Positions 1 through 9,173 are shown, counted from the stretch's first letter. The stretch: 60,202 nucleotides of DNA from CAZCPB01 sp044223975 (GCA_044223975.1 JBGALI010000024.1:1-60202), one strand, 5' to 3'. The notes: generated by a model from the letters alone, not told the origin. Numbers and translations are program-made.

Positions 1-849
1 CTCGAGAACATCGCGCACAACTACGACACCACCGTCGAGGCCATCCTCGCCTGGATCGCGCGCCCCGACATCACCGAGAAGCTCAACGCCTCGATCAGCG
101 CCGCCGCCCTGCGCTCGCGCCTGGTCGCCGCCGTCAACATGACCGAGGCCGTCACCGCCGTTGTCACCATGCTCGCGGCATACAACCAGGACGAACTGCG
201 CGACAACTCCAAACCCGGCCCCGCCACCTCAGCCTTCAACGAAACCCGTCGCCTCAACGCCCGCCGCGCCGCCAGTCTCCTCCTCCGCATCGCCCGCTAC
301 TACGCGCCGACCTCTCCCTCACTCTCCCCCAGGGAGAGTCGCCGGCTCTGCGGCGGTGAGGGCTACGCGTCCTCCCCCTCCTCCATCACTCAAGAACCCG
401 CCGCTCCCGCAAGCCGCGCCGTCGACGATCTCCCGGACGCCGCGACCTCCGCGCTTCTTTCCCCCCATGCCATCACTCTGGGCGGTTCCTCCGGCCAGAG
501 TGATGCTCCGCGCGCACTCACCAACACCGCAAGCAACGCCGACTCCTCACTCTCCCGGTCCTCCGGGAGAGTCGCCGTCCGCGGCGGTGAGGGCTTCGCG
601 CCCTACTCCCCCTCCAACTCCTCTTCTGAATCTCCGCCCGCGCACATCCCTGCCCCCGCGCCCTTCACATCCCCCGCCCCCACCATCCCCCTCCGCGCCT
701 GCGGAGGGGGTGGCCGAGTCCTCGAGGCCGGGGGAGGCCCGTCCAAATCTCCCGCGCCGACCGCTCCACTCACCTCCTCAGACTCCCCGCCCGACGATCG
801 CACGCACCGCGTCTCCCGCGCCGCATCGCTCGCGGGTCCCGCCCCCTGA
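1..849 (+). CDS. Hypothetical protein, 5' end missing; tail runs through repeats
   Basis: The frame is open from the first base of the window to a stop at 847-849, so the start lies outside. The first ~100 visible residues (beginning LENIAHNYDTTVEAILAWI) have ordinary composition and look alpha-helical, vaguely like the small HTH-like proteins common in Planctomycetota; no family is assigned. From about nucleotide 310 the translation becomes Pro/Ser/Ala-rich and passes through three palindromic dispersed repeats (317-362, 545-593, 685-739) without a stop. I infer that the native C-terminus has been replaced or lengthened by repeat-derived sequence. The fragment is followed by rnr on the same strand. 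Confidence 0.5.
   Translation, partial: LENIAHNYDTTVEAILAWIARPDITEKLNASISAAALRSRLVAAVNMTEAVTAVVTMLAAYNQDELRDNSKPGPATSAFNETRRLNARRAASLLLRIARYYAPTSPSLSPRESRRLCGGEGYASSPSSITQEPAAPASRAVDDLPDAATSALLSPHAITLGGSSGQSDAPRALTNTASNADSSLSRSSGRVAVRGGEGFAPYSPSNSSSESPPAHIPAPAPFTSPAPTIPLRACGGGGRVLEAGGGPSKSPAPTAPLTSSDSPPDDRTHRVSRAASLAGPAP
317..362. repeat. Dispersed double-hairpin repeat, family A, copy 1
   Basis: An outer CCTCAC/GTGAGG arm encloses two hairpins, CTCTCCC/GGGAGAG and CGCCG/CGGCG. The same architecture and near-identical sequence recur at 545-593 and, inverted, at 9400-9446. Here it lies inside the open frame of the cut gene. Confidence 0.75.
545..593. repeat. Dispersed double-hairpin repeat, family A, copy 2
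   Basis: It has the same outer CCTCAC/GTGAGG arm and two inner hairpins as the copy at 317-362. The loop of the first hairpin is longer and the tip of the second differs. It has the same orientation as copy 1. Confidence 0.75.
685..739. repeat. Dispersed GC palindrome, family B, copy 1
   Basis: A ten-base stem, CCCCCTCCGC/GCGGAGGGGG, is followed by a GGCCG...GGCCGGGGGAGG tail. The stem-plus-GGCCGGGGG layout resembles the element at 59882-59926. Similarity to other genomes' intergenic repeats is suspected but was not tested. Confidence 0.5.
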
Positions 850-1012
850 CCACTTCACCCGCCGCGCGATTTCACCAACTCCAAGCACAACGCTCCCACG
901 ATCCACGGAAGCCGCGCGCTCCCATTTCCCCTCATCTCCTCATCCCCTCATCCCCTGTTCTTTTCTTCTCCCCCCTCTGTGTCTCCGCCGCAACTCCCCC
1001 AACAATGCCTCC

Positions 1013-3463
1013 ATGTCCGAACGACTCCGCCGCCGCGTCCTCGACCACGTTTCCCACGAGGGCTACACCCCCCAGCGCGCCCACGATGTGGCCAACGAGC
1101 TCCGCCTCTCCGACGAGGACAAGGCCGACCTCGCGGGTGTCATCGATGCGCTCGCCCAGGAAAAGTTCCTCGAGCTCAGCCCGACCGGAGTGATCGCCCT
1201 CCCCTCCCTCGCCAGCCTCGGCGGCACCGTCGAGGGCTCGTTCCGCAAGAACGCCAAGGGCTTCGGATTCATCAAGCCCGCGCGCCCCATGCGTGAGGGC
1301 GACGTCTTCGTCCCCCCCGAGGGCGCCGCCGACGCCCTGAGCGGCGACATCGTCCGCGCCAAGCTCCACCGCGACAACCGCGGTGATTCGCGCTCGGGCT
1401 TTGTCGGCGAGATCGTCGAGGTCATCACCCGCAAACGTTCCAGCTTCACCGGAACCGTCGAGAAACGCGGCGGCCAGTGGATCGTCCTCCCCGACGGGCG
1501 CGAGCTCACCACCCCCATCGTCGTCCGCGACGCCACCAGCAAGAACGCCAAGGAGGGCGACAAGGTCGTTGTCGAACTCCTCGTCTACCCCGAGGGCGAT
1601 GTGCTCGGCGAGGGTGTCATCGCCCGAGTCCTCGGCGAGGCCGGCCGCCCCGACGTCGAGACCCAGGCCACCATCGCCGCCTTCAACCTCCCCGGCGAGT
1701 TCCCCGAAGCCTGCCACGCCCAGGCCCGCGAGGTCACCCAGCGCTACGAGGACGAGATCGCCGCGTTCTCCCAGCGCGGCGCGGCAGCCCTCACCGGCCG
1801 CAAGGACCTCACCAAAGACTTCATCATCACCATCGACCCGCCCGACGCCAAGGACTACGACGACGCCATCTCCATCCGCAAGACCGAAAAAGGCTGGGAA
1901 CTGGCCGTCCACATCGCCGACGTCTCGCACTTCGTCCCCCCCAAGTCGCCCATCGACGAAGAGGGCAAAGAAAGGTCCAACAGCGTCTACCTGCCGCGCA
2001 TGGTGATCCCCATGATCCCCGAGCTGCTCAGCAACGGCATCTGCTCGCTGCAGGAGGGCGTCGAACGCTTCTGCAAGTCCGCGTTCATGCGCTACGACCG
2101 CGACGGGAACATCCAGGGCGAGGGCGTCGGCAACACGCTCATCAAGTCCGCCAAGCGCCTCACCTACCTCGAGGCCCAGGCCCTCATCGACGGCGACCTC
2201 CCCGAGGCCCGCAAGCACGCCAAGACGCCGCCCAAGTACACCGACGAACTCCTCGACACGCTCCAGGAGATGAACGCCCTCGCCCGCGCCATCCAGGGCC
2301 GCCGCCAGCGCCAGGGCATGATCTCCCTCGAACTCCCCGAGTGCGTGCTCATCTTCGACCAGAACGGCCACGTCGTCGACGCCGAGCGCGAGGACGACGC
2401 CTTCACGCACACGCTGATCGAGATGTTCATGGTCGAGGCCAACGAGGTCCTCGCCCGCCTCTTCGAGGGCGTCAGCGTCCCGCTGCTCCGACGAACCCAC
2501 CCCGAGCCCACGCCCGGCGATTCGGACTCTCTCCGCAAGGCCGCCATGGTCGCCGGCTTCAAGATCCCCAAGAGCCCCACGCGCGAGGAACTCCAGGGCC
2601 TCGTCAACGCCACCCGCGGCACGCCCGCCTCGCGCGCCGTGCACATGGCCGTCCTCCGCACCATGAGCAAGGCCGAGTACTCCCCCGCGCTCATCGGCCA
2701 CTTCGCCCTCGCCAGCGAGGCCTACGCCCACTTCACCAGCCCCATCCGCCGCTACGCCGACCTCACCGTCCACCGCGCCCTCTCCGAGTACCTCCGCCTC
2801 ACCGACAACGGCGCCAACCGCCCCAGGTCCGACGGCGAAAAGTCCGAGCTCGGCCGCGAGATGCGCGACTCCCCCATGTGCCCCACCGAGGACGAGCTGA
2901 CAGAGATCGGCCGCCACGCCAGCATGCAGGAGAAGAACGCCGAGGAGGCCGAGCGCCACCTCCGCTCGTTCCTTGTTCTCCAGCTCCTCGAGAAGCACAT
3001 CGGCGAGTCCTTCGCCGGCGTCGTCACCAACGTGACCCAGCGCGGCATCTTCGTGCAGATCGACAAGTACCTCGCCGACGGCTTCGTGAAGTCCTCCGAC
3101 CTCCCCGGCGACGTGACCCGCTCGGCCGCGACGCCCTTCTGGAAGCTCGACCCGCGCACCGGCGCCCTCGTCGACCAGCGCTCCGGCCGCAGCTTCAACA
3201 TGGGCGACAGCGTCAGTGTCAAGATCGTGCAGGTCGACCTCGCCCGCCGCCAGCTCGAGCTCGTCGTCGACGACGCCGCCGGCCGTGCCGCGGGCAAGGC
3301 CAAGAAGCCGCTGCTTTCCTCCCTCGGCGGCGGCATGGGCTCGACGCGCGGCGCCGGCTTCGAGAGCGGCAAGCGCAGCGGCATGACCGGCTCCGAACGC
3401 CGCAGCCAGAAGAGCAAGCAGCGCGACAAGCGAAAAGGCAACCACCGCCGCGACGCCAGGTAG
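1013..3463 (+). CDS. rnr: Ribonuclease R (3'-5' exoribonuclease)
   Basis: Processive cytoplasmic exoribonuclease of the RNB (RNase II/R) family that degrades structured RNA. The ATG at 1013 gives 816 residues, against 813 in E. coli; the frame is open further upstream but that part is repeat-derived. Order of parts: an N-terminal helix-turn-helix-like segment, cold-shock OB domains (GSFRKNAKGFGFIKP at about 74-88), and the RNB core with IDPPDAKDYDDA at about 274-285, where all four metal-binding Asp are present. An S1 domain (about 662-750) and a Lys/Arg/Ser-rich tail of ~45 residues follow. No strong terminator is visible after it. Confidence 0.95.
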   Translation: MSERLRRRVLDHVSHEGYTPQRAHDVANELRLSDEDKADLAGVIDALAQEKFLELSPTGVIALPSLASLGGTVEGSFRKNAKGFGFIKPARPMREGDVFVPPEGAADALSGDIVRAKLHRDNRGDSRSGFVGEIVEVITRKRSSFTGTVEKRGGQWIVLPDGRELTTPIVVRDATSKNAKEGDKVVVELLVYPEGDVLGEGVIARVLGEAGRPDVETQATIAAFNLPGEFPEACHAQAREVTQRYEDEIAAFSQRGAAALTGRKDLTKDFIITIDPPDAKDYDDAISIRKTEKGWELAVHIADVSHFVPPKSPIDEEGKERSNSVYLPRMVIPMIPELLSNGICSLQEGVERFCKSAFMRYDRDGNIQGEGVGNTLIKSAKRLTYLEAQALIDGDLPEARKHAKTPPKYTDELLDTLQEMNALARAIQGRRQRQGMISLELPECVLIFDQNGHVVDAEREDDAFTHTLIEMFMVEANEVLARLFEGVSVPLLRRTHPEPTPGDSDSLRKAAMVAGFKIPKSPTREELQGLVNATRGTPASRAVHMAVLRTMSKAEYSPALIGHFALASEAYAHFTSPIRRYADLTVHRALSEYLRLTDNGANRPRSDGEKSELGREMRDSPMCPTEDELTEIGRHASMQEKNAEEAERHLRSFLVLQLLEKHIGESFAGVVTNVTQRGIFVQIDKYLADGFVKSSDLPGDVTRSAATPFWKLDPRTGALVDQRSGRSFNMGDSVSVKIVQVDLARRQLELVVDDAAGRAAGKAKKPLLSSLGGGMGSTRGAGFESGKRSGMTGSERRSQKSKQRDKRKGNHRRDAR

Positions 3464-3605
3464 CCCGGCCCCCGCGATTCTCGGGCGCGAGTACTCGGCC
3501 CTTCCCCGCCTTCTCGGGCGCGCCCACGCCGCGCCGCCGTCACGCCCGCCCCGCCCGACCGCCCTTGCCGTGCCCGCACGCCCCACCGGACCGATCTTCG
3601 AGGGA

Positions 3606-3623
3606 GCGGCGCGACAGCGCCGC
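3606..3623 (+). promoter_or_regulatory. Hairpin just upstream of the Shine-Dalgarno of the CpcT-like gene
   Basis: GCGGCGC and GCGCCGC form a perfect 7-bp stem with a GACA loop. It ends directly before the GGAGGAGAG ribosome-binding site of the gene at 3638. It could affect translation initiation or mRNA 5' stability; no function is shown. Confidence 0.35.
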
Positions 3624-3637
3624 GGAGGAGAGAGAAC

Positions 3638-4348
3638 ATGCGATCGATCCGCCTGTGCGCGCTCGCGGGTGTCGGGGTGACGGTGGTTCTCGGCGGCTGC
3701 TCGGTCAGCCAGCGCGGCGCCGACGTCAGGTCCGACGCGAAGCCCGCGGCCTCGCCCGCCGCCCGTCCTTCGCTCGTCGCCCCCGAGCCCGCGGCCTCGG
3801 GCCTCAACGTGCTCGAGGCCTCGATGACGGGCGTGTTCAGCTCCGCCGCGCAGGCCAAGGCCGACCCCGAGCACTTCCGCAACGTGCGCCTCGTGGCGTC
3901 GCGCATCTGGCCCGAGCGCGCCGACGGGCTGTGGCTGTACGTGGAGCAGGCGCTGGCGACCGACCTTGCCCACCCCTACCGCCAGCGCGTCTATCACATC
4001 ACCGCCGAGGCCGACGGGTCGCTCCTGAGCCGCATGAGCGCGCTGCCGGGCGACCCGCAGCGCTTCGCCGACGGCTCGGGCCGGCCGTTCAGCGCCTCGT
4101 CGCTCACCCCCGAGACGCTGGTCGCGCGCCAGGGGTGCGACATCGTGCTGCGGTACGAGAACGGCGCGTTCGTGGGCCAGACACAGGGCGCCGGCTGTCC
4201 CAGCGATGTGCGCGGCGCGGCGTACGCCACCAGCCAGGTCCGCATCTCGCCCGGCGAGTTCGTCTCGTGGGACCGCGGCTTTGGACCGTCGGGCAAGCAG
4301 GTGTGGGGGCCGGCCAAGGGCGGCTACGTCTTCAAGCGCGTGAAGTGA
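3638..4348 (+). CDS. CpcT/CpeT-like lipoprotein
   Basis: Resembles the CpcT/CpeT family, whose cyanobacterial members attach bilins to phycobiliproteins. Visible family features are a GVFSSAAQAKADPEHFRNVRL block, RADGLWLYVEQA, PYRQRVYHI, a GCDIVLRYENGAFVGQT stretch, and a C-terminal SWDRGFGPSGKQVWG block matching the family's typical ending. The start is ATG 3638 after GGAGGAGAG. Residues 1-21 form a lipoprotein signal with lipobox LGGC (Cys21), so the protein should be membrane-anchored, unlike the cytoplasmic cyanobacterial enzymes. No phycobiliprotein genes are nearby, so bilin ligation is unlikely and the true substrate is unknown. It ends 7 bases before the stop of the convergent lptE-like gene. 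Confidence 0.8.
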   Translation: MRSIRLCALAGVGVTVVLGGCSVSQRGADVRSDAKPAASPAARPSLVAPEPAASGLNVLEASMTGVFSSAAQAKADPEHFRNVRLVASRIWPERADGLWLYVEQALATDLAHPYRQRVYHITAEADGSLLSRMSALPGDPQRFADGSGRPFSASSLTPETLVARQGCDIVLRYENGAFVGQTQGAGCPSDVRGAAYATSQVRISPGEFVSWDRGFGPSGKQVWGPAKGGYVFKRVK

Positions 4349-4355
4349 CCGGCCC

Positions 4356-4904
4356 TCACCAGGTGTCGCGCAGCTCGGCGACGATGTCGCGGGCGAGCGT
4401 GCCGACGGTGGCGCTGCGGCCGATCTCGGGCCGCTCGCCGGCGCGGACGCTGGGGGCGAACGTGTCCATCGTGCCGAAGCCCTTGCGCGACGTGAGCACC
4501 TTGCCGCTGCGGTTGTCGACCAGCTCAAAGTCCACGCGCGTGTCGACGCCGACCTCTTCGTCGAGGCCGGTCTGGTGATCGACCGAGAGCTTGCGGAAGT
4601 CGGAGACCTGCACGGTGCCCTTGAGCGTCACGTCGGCGGAGCTCGAGGTGGTGACGGTCCACGCCGTGGTGTGCTGGATTTCCTTGATGATCGCCTCGGT
4701 CAGCTCGAGCTCCAACCCGGTGGCGTAGGTGCGGTTGTCGAACACCGGGACGGCCACGGTGCGGATGTTGTCCGAGTGCGTGCTCTTGAACGAGTACCCG
4801 TCGTGCGGGTCGGTGGAGCACGCGGGCGTGAGCACGGAGCCGACCACGGCGAGTGTGACGAGCGCGGCGCGGCGTGATCCGGTGAGGATTCGTTCGCGGC
4901 TCAC
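4356..4904 (-). CDS. lptE: LptE-like outer-membrane lipoprotein (LPS assembly)
   Basis: 182 residues with signal peptide and lipobox LTPAC, then the LptE-type opening GYSFKSTHSDNIRTVAVPVF and ELELTEAIIKEI. LptE plugs the LptD barrel and helps deliver LPS to the outer membrane; this role is inferred from family resemblance, and LptD is not in the window. The start is a GTG at 4904 that overlaps the TGA of the upstream TPR gene by four bases (GTGA), indicating translational coupling. Confidence 0.75.
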   Translation of the reverse strand: MSRERILTGSRRAALVTLAVVGSVLTPACSTDPHDGYSFKSTHSDNIRTVAVPVFDNRTYATGLELELTEAIIKEIQHTTAWTVTTSSSADVTLKGTVQVSDFRKLSVDHQTGLDEEVGVDTRVDFELVDNRSGKVLTSRKGFGTMDTFAPSVRAGERPEIGRSATVGTLARDIVAELRDTW

Positions 4905-6019
4905 TTGCTGTCCTCCGCGCCCGGTTCGACCGGGATCACCCGCGACGGGGGTTCGGGCGCCTTCTCGGGCGCCTTGGGCGCCTCGGGCAGCCAGCCCTTC
5001 TCGGCCATCATCTCGCGCGCCTTTGCCGCGGCGACGGTCTGGGGGTGCTTGCGCTGCAGGCGCATGAGCTCGTAGCGGGCCGAGACAGGGTCGTGGCGGC
5101 CGAGGTACCAGATGGCGACGTGGAGTTTCTGCTCGGCCTCCGACTCGTCGAGCCGGGCCAGGAGCGCGTCGCTCATGCCGGCGCGCTCGGCCTCGGCGGG
5201 GTACAGATCATCGAAGCGTCGGATGAGGTAGCCGGCCTCGACCAGCCCGCTGGCGTCGTAGTCGGGTCCTTTGAAGCGGGCGATGTTGGCGAAGACTTCG
5301 CGCTGCATCGCCTTCTCGCGGAACTGGCTCTTGGGGTACAGCTCGCGGAAGATGCGGTAGGCCTCGGCGGCCTGCGAGAGGTCGCGCTTGCGGTAGTAGA
5401 AGTCGGCGAGCTCGAGCAGCGATTTTTCCGCCAGCACGCTCCCGGGCATGCGCTCGCTGACCAGGAGCATGATCTCTTCGCCGATGGGCGAGGCGTCCTC
5501 GAGGCGGATCCAGAAGATCCTGGTCCTGAGGCCGTTGAGGTAGCGCGAGCCGATCTCGTACTCGCGCTCGACGGCCTTCTCGAAGAGGTCGGAGCTCTGG
5601 TGGTGGCGGCAGATTTCCTCGTAGTCGTAGAGGGCCCAGTACTCGTCGCCGGTGGCGGTGCGGGCCATGCCGCGCAGGTAGTAGCCGTCGGCGAGGAAGG
5701 GGTTGTCGGTCTCCTCGTTCTTGTCGAGCCAGGTGGAGAGGATGCTCTTGGCCTCGGAGGCCTTGCCGTCGGCGATCAGGGTCCGGGCGTTGGCCATGAA
5801 CGCGGCGTCGGTGCCGGGGGCGGGCGCCTTGCCGGCGACCCAGGCGCCGGAGGGGTCAAGGTTGTACTCGGTCTGGGCGAGCGCGGCGGGGGCCGCGCAC
5901 GCCGCGGCGAGTGCCGCGAGGCTGAAAAAAAATCGAACGCGCCGACGATTGAACGTCGGCGCGTCCGACACACTGTGCACTGGTCGATTACCGGGCATGC
6001 CGGCAATCATACCGGACAC
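4901..6019 (-). CDS. BamD-like TPR outer-membrane assembly protein
   Basis: 372 residues: a short basic leader, a signal peptide (hydrophobic core FFFSLAALAAACAAPAALA), then helical repeats spaced like the TPRs of BamD/YfiO (YYLRGMARTATGDEYWALYDYEE; LELADFYYRKRDLSQAAEAYR), and a Pro/Glu-rich tail. BamD-type proteins bind BamA and help insert beta-barrels. There is no lipobox Cys at the expected cleavage site, so it may be a soluble periplasmic relative. I chose the GTG at 6019 because GGAG lies seven bases upstream; ATGs at 6010 and 5998 are alternatives. It is the first gene of the two-gene unit with lptE. Confidence 0.65.
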   Translation of the reverse strand: MSGMIAGMPGNRPVHSVSDAPTFNRRRVRFFFSLAALAAACAAPAALAQTEYNLDPSGAWVAGKAPAPGTDAAFMANARTLIADGKASEAKSILSTWLDKNEETDNPFLADGYYLRGMARTATGDEYWALYDYEEICRHHQSSDLFEKAVEREYEIGSRYLNGLRTRIFWIRLEDASPIGEEIMLLVSERMPGSVLAEKSLLELADFYYRKRDLSQAAEAYRIFRELYPKSQFREKAMQREVFANIARFKGPDYDASGLVEAGYLIRRFDDLYPAEAERAGMSDALLARLDESEAEQKLHVAIWYLGRHDPVSARYELMRLQRKHPQTVAAAKAREMMAEKGWLPEAPKAPEKAPEPPSRVIPVEPGAEDSK

Positions 6020-6511
6020 CGCTGCGCTCCGGAGGTGGTGAACCGGAGTCGCCCGGGTCCAACAGACGCGGGTGGTGTGTCACCGCTTCCGCGGTGAGCC
6101 GCGCCCATGGTGCACAGATCGAAGACGCCCTTGACCCCGAGCGTCGAAACCTGCTCCATCTAGCCAGACCGTCGCCTGATCACCGTCAAATCCACCGCCG
6201 CGCCGGCGCATTCGGGCGTGGTTCGCCATTCCGGGCGTCTCTTCGGGCGCCCGAAACGTCGCTTGCGACCTGCGCGGCGCAATTCGCTTGCATCCACCAA
6301 GAACATGCCGCGTGTTTTGCCGATTGCCAGCACAGACGGAATTTCCTCACGCATTTGGCGTGCCAAGACTCCCCGGGCGTTCGTCACCCGGCCGGGTCTG
6401 TGACCGCTTTCGGACTTCCCCGGGGCCTTGGATCGTCGGAGACCGACCCGATGATCGGCTTCCGTTCCGGTCGCGAGTGACGGGAACTCGACCAGGCGGT
6501 AGGCTGCGTCC
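6020..6511. other. Divergent spacer, no gene recognised
   Basis: 492 bases between the leftward BamD-like/lptE unit and the rightward zinc-ribbon pair. Both strands have short open frames but none has recognisable protein character. A perfect stem TCACCGC/GCGGTGA with loop TTCC lies at 6080-6097. No tRNA, SRP RNA or tmRNA signature was found. It must hold the promoters of both flanking units, but I could not place them with confidence. Confidence 0.5.
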
Positions 6512-7792
6512 ATGAACCCCTCCCCGTTGGCCGACTGGGTGTTCCTGGCCGTGGGATTCCCGATCGGGCTCGCGGGGGTGCTGCTTCTGTTGTGGGCTCT
6601 CTTTTCCGATCGATCGCGCGGCAGGGCGCGATGCCCGAAGTGCTGGTACGACGTTGGCGGGATTCCCGCGACCTACGACGCGGGCGTGACGTGCCCGGAG
6701 TGCGGCAGGGCGGGGCTGCGGGAGCGGGACCTGGCGCGGACGCGAAGGCGCTGGAGGTGGGCGACCGTGGGGCTCGTCGTCGCGGCGACGGGGCTGGGCG
6801 TTTCGAAGATCCCCGGCGCGCGCGCCAACGGCTGGCCCGGGCTGGTTCCTACGTGGGCTCTTGTTTACGTGACGCCGATGCGCGACGGGCCGAACGCGGT
6901 GATGTTCGCGCGCACGTCGTTCCCCGGAGGCGTGCCGGGCCCGACGCCGTCGATCGCGAGCCAGCTGGAAGCCGAGGCGTGGCGACGGGTCTCGGCGGGA
7001 CGGGCCTGGGACTGGCAATCCCGAGTCCTGATCTTGCGGTGGATGGCGCGGCAGCGCTTTGCGGCCGAAGATATTTTCCTTGCGCCGCAGCGCTGGCCGG
7101 TGGGCGAGCCTGTGCCTGTGTATTTCAGGCCGACGAATCCGGTCATGTTCGGGGGCGAGTTTTCCTTGGAGCGGCGCGAGGCGGGGATGCCGTCGATCTG
7201 GGGGCGCGGCTCGCGCGAGGGGCATGCGCCGCCTCTGAAGCTGGGCGACACGGCGATCTCGGCGGGGCTGTGGTTCACCGTGGGCAGCGCCTCGGTCCGC
7301 ATCTCGAACCTCGTGCTGCCCTGCCGCGCAGTTGAGCGCTCGGAGCTTCTCGAGCGGGTGAACGGCGCGGAGGTGAACGAGGTGGTACGGCGCGTGCTGG
7401 ACCCGCGCCTGGTGGCGGTCGGGGCGAGCCACGGCGTGGACGTGATTGTCGCGGACCGGGCCTCGACCCCCGAGTGGGCGGCGATCGATTTCGGCCTTGC
7501 GTTCGGCGTCGAGGTTGTGATGGACGGGCGCACCGTGGCGCGCGGGCGGGGGCAGGTGAACTGGGATTACCCGGTGTGGAAGACCTGGCAGCAGGTGGAG
7601 ATGCAGTGGGATGCGGGGGCCATCGAGGCGGTGCTCGCCGATCCGGCAAAGGCTCGATTCGTCGTCACGGGCGATTACGAATCTGCGGTCAACGACTATC
7701 TCCGCTGGCCGTTTTCCAAGGGGCGCGGGGCGGCCTGGACGGGGAGGTTTGAGTGCCCGGTGCGTGTGGATGCGGTGCGCGAGGGGCGCTGA
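6512..7792 (+). CDS. Membrane zinc-ribbon protein, tandem copy 1
   Basis: 426 residues. A first membrane helix (about 10-31) is followed by a four-cysteine ribbon, CPKCWYD at 41-47 and CPECG at 61-65, then an Arg-rich linker, a second helix (about 83-98) and ~330 residues of unrecognised soluble domain. The fold is inferred from paired CxxC motifs. It is a clear paralogue of the next gene: Cys41/44 align exactly and the membrane layout is the same. It is one of ten proteins in this window with a CxxCxYD/CPECG-type ribbon. Function unknown. Confidence 0.8.
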   Translation: MNPSPLADWVFLAVGFPIGLAGVLLLLWALFSDRSRGRARCPKCWYDVGGIPATYDAGVTCPECGRAGLRERDLARTRRRWRWATVGLVVAATGLGVSKIPGARANGWPGLVPTWALVYVTPMRDGPNAVMFARTSFPGGVPGPTPSIASQLEAEAWRRVSAGRAWDWQSRVLILRWMARQRFAAEDIFLAPQRWPVGEPVPVYFRPTNPVMFGGEFSLERREAGMPSIWGRGSREGHAPPLKLGDTAISAGLWFTVGSASVRISNLVLPCRAVERSELLERVNGAEVNEVVRRVLDPRLVAVGASHGVDVIVADRASTPEWAAIDFGLAFGVEVVMDGRTVARGRGQVNWDYPVWKTWQQVEMQWDAGAIEAVLADPAKARFVVTGDYESAVNDYLRWPFSKGRGAAWTGRFECPVRVDAVREGR

Positions 7793-7912
7793 GGACGCGC
7801 CCGGCGCTTCGTGCTGGGCGGATGGGCCGCACGGGCTGGGCGTGTTCGCACCGCGGGGCTTCCTGGGAGAGTCCTCGGGAACGAGAAGGGTGAATGGGAG
7901 TATTCCCTTCGG

Positions 7913-9133
7913 ATGCAGTTCTCCGGCGTGTCCAGCTTGGTTTCGATGGTCGTCGTTGGCGTGTCGCTGTGCGCCGGCGCGGCTCTGCTGGGCTGGGCGC
8001 TGTTCAAGGACCGGGCGCGGGGCCGGAAGCGGTGTCCGAAGTGCTGGTACGACATGAGCGCGGCGGCACCGGTCGAGTCGGCGCCGGTGGTCACGTACCG
8101 GTGCCCCGAGTGCGGAGCGCTGGCGCGGGGCGAGGCGGCGCTGTTGCGTACGCGGCGGCGGTGGCGGGTGGTGTGGCTGTGCGGGGTGATTGCGCTGGTG
8201 GCGTGGTGGGCGCCGGACGCGGCGCGACGTGCGGGCGCGCGGGGGATCATCGGGCTGGCGCCGACGACGGGGCTGGTGGTGCTGGTGCCGCTGTTCGAGC
8301 CGCGCGAGTCCGAGGATTCGCGCTCGAGCCCGTGGGCCGATGAGGTCAGGGTGCGGTGCGAGAAGGGGGAGCTGTCGTCGTGGCAGTTGCGGCTGCTGTG
8401 CGAGGGGGCGATCAGGCTGGTCTGCCGCGAGAAGGTGCCGCTGGGCGGGCGCGTGCTGGTGGAGGCGCGGAACGCGTGGTGGCTGTTGGGGGCGGTGAGC
8501 TGCGTGTACAGCTCCTCGCTGATCGCGGGGGACGAGCCGGTGCTGGTCGAGCAGGACGTCGTGGATGCGGGCCGGATGGAATCGGGCGTGCAGGAGCTGA
8601 CGGTGCGGGTGCTGGCGGAGACGGTGGGCGGCGAGTGCGCAACGGCCTTTTCGAAGACGTTTGCCGTGCGGCCCGTGCGCGATGTCGGGGAGATCTTTGA
8701 AGTGGTATCGGGGCCGGAGATTGATGAGCGCGTGAAATCGGCGATGTCGTGCGCGATACGCCGGACGCCTGGGCGCCCGGACGCGGGGCCGGGTGTGAGC
8801 GCGAGCTTGTTCATGGTGGATGTTTCGGACCCGCTCGTGGACGAGCTTGCGATCGTGGCGGAGATCGAGCTGCGCCGGGATGGGCGAACGGTCGCGACTC
8901 TGGGGCCGGTTCCGGTCGACATTTGGAGCGGCGGGATCTCGCGGGGCGGGTCGTGCTGGGTCGAATTGAACGAAGAGCTGGTTTGGGATGAATCGAAGCC
9001 AGAGAGCGTGGCCGGATGGACGGTGCGGGTGCGCGGGGTGAAGGATGAGAGCCTGGCGCGCGATGTGCGGCGGTCGAGGTGCTGGGTTGGGGAATTTGAG
9101 GTGGGGCTGGGGGAGGTTCTGGAGAAGAGGTGA
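7913..9133 (+). CDS. Membrane zinc-ribbon protein, tandem copy 2
   Basis: 406 residues from the ATG at 7913; the frame is open ~100 bases further upstream, but this start aligns with the upstream paralogue. Layout: helix about 10-30, CPKCWYD at 41-47, CPECG at 64-68, second helix about 86-99, then a large unrecognised domain with little obvious similarity to copy 1 beyond the N-terminal 100 residues. The conserved head with a divergent body suggests a shared membrane/ribbon module carrying different outer domains. Function unknown. Confidence 0.8.
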   Translation: MQFSGVSSLVSMVVVGVSLCAGAALLGWALFKDRARGRKRCPKCWYDMSAAAPVESAPVVTYRCPECGALARGEAALLRTRRRWRVVWLCGVIALVAWWAPDAARRAGARGIIGLAPTTGLVVLVPLFEPRESEDSRSSPWADEVRVRCEKGELSSWQLRLLCEGAIRLVCREKVPLGGRVLVEARNAWWLLGAVSCVYSSSLIAGDEPVLVEQDVVDAGRMESGVQELTVRVLAETVGGECATAFSKTFAVRPVRDVGEIFEVVSGPEIDERVKSAMSCAIRRTPGRPDAGPGVSASLFMVDVSDPLVDELAIVAEIELRRDGRTVATLGPVPVDIWSGGISRGGSCWVELNEELVWDESKPESVAGWTVRVRGVKDESLARDVRRSRCWVGEFEVGLGEVLEKR

Positions 9134-9173
9134 GGGCGCGGTGAAGGCGCTGCTTGCGGGCGGTGCGCGTGGC

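Noticed and set aside
932..4528. 1198-codon open frame on the minus strand, and another long frame at 1477-4578 on plus
   Set aside because: They lie opposite or alongside rnr, are Arg/Gly/Ala-rich, lack any domain, and arise from the strong GC bias at third codon positions.
6094..6513. Two overlapping ~120-codon frames on opposite strands in the 6.0-6.5 kb spacer
   Set aside because: No recognisable motifs, no ribosome-binding site, composition like non-coding shadow.
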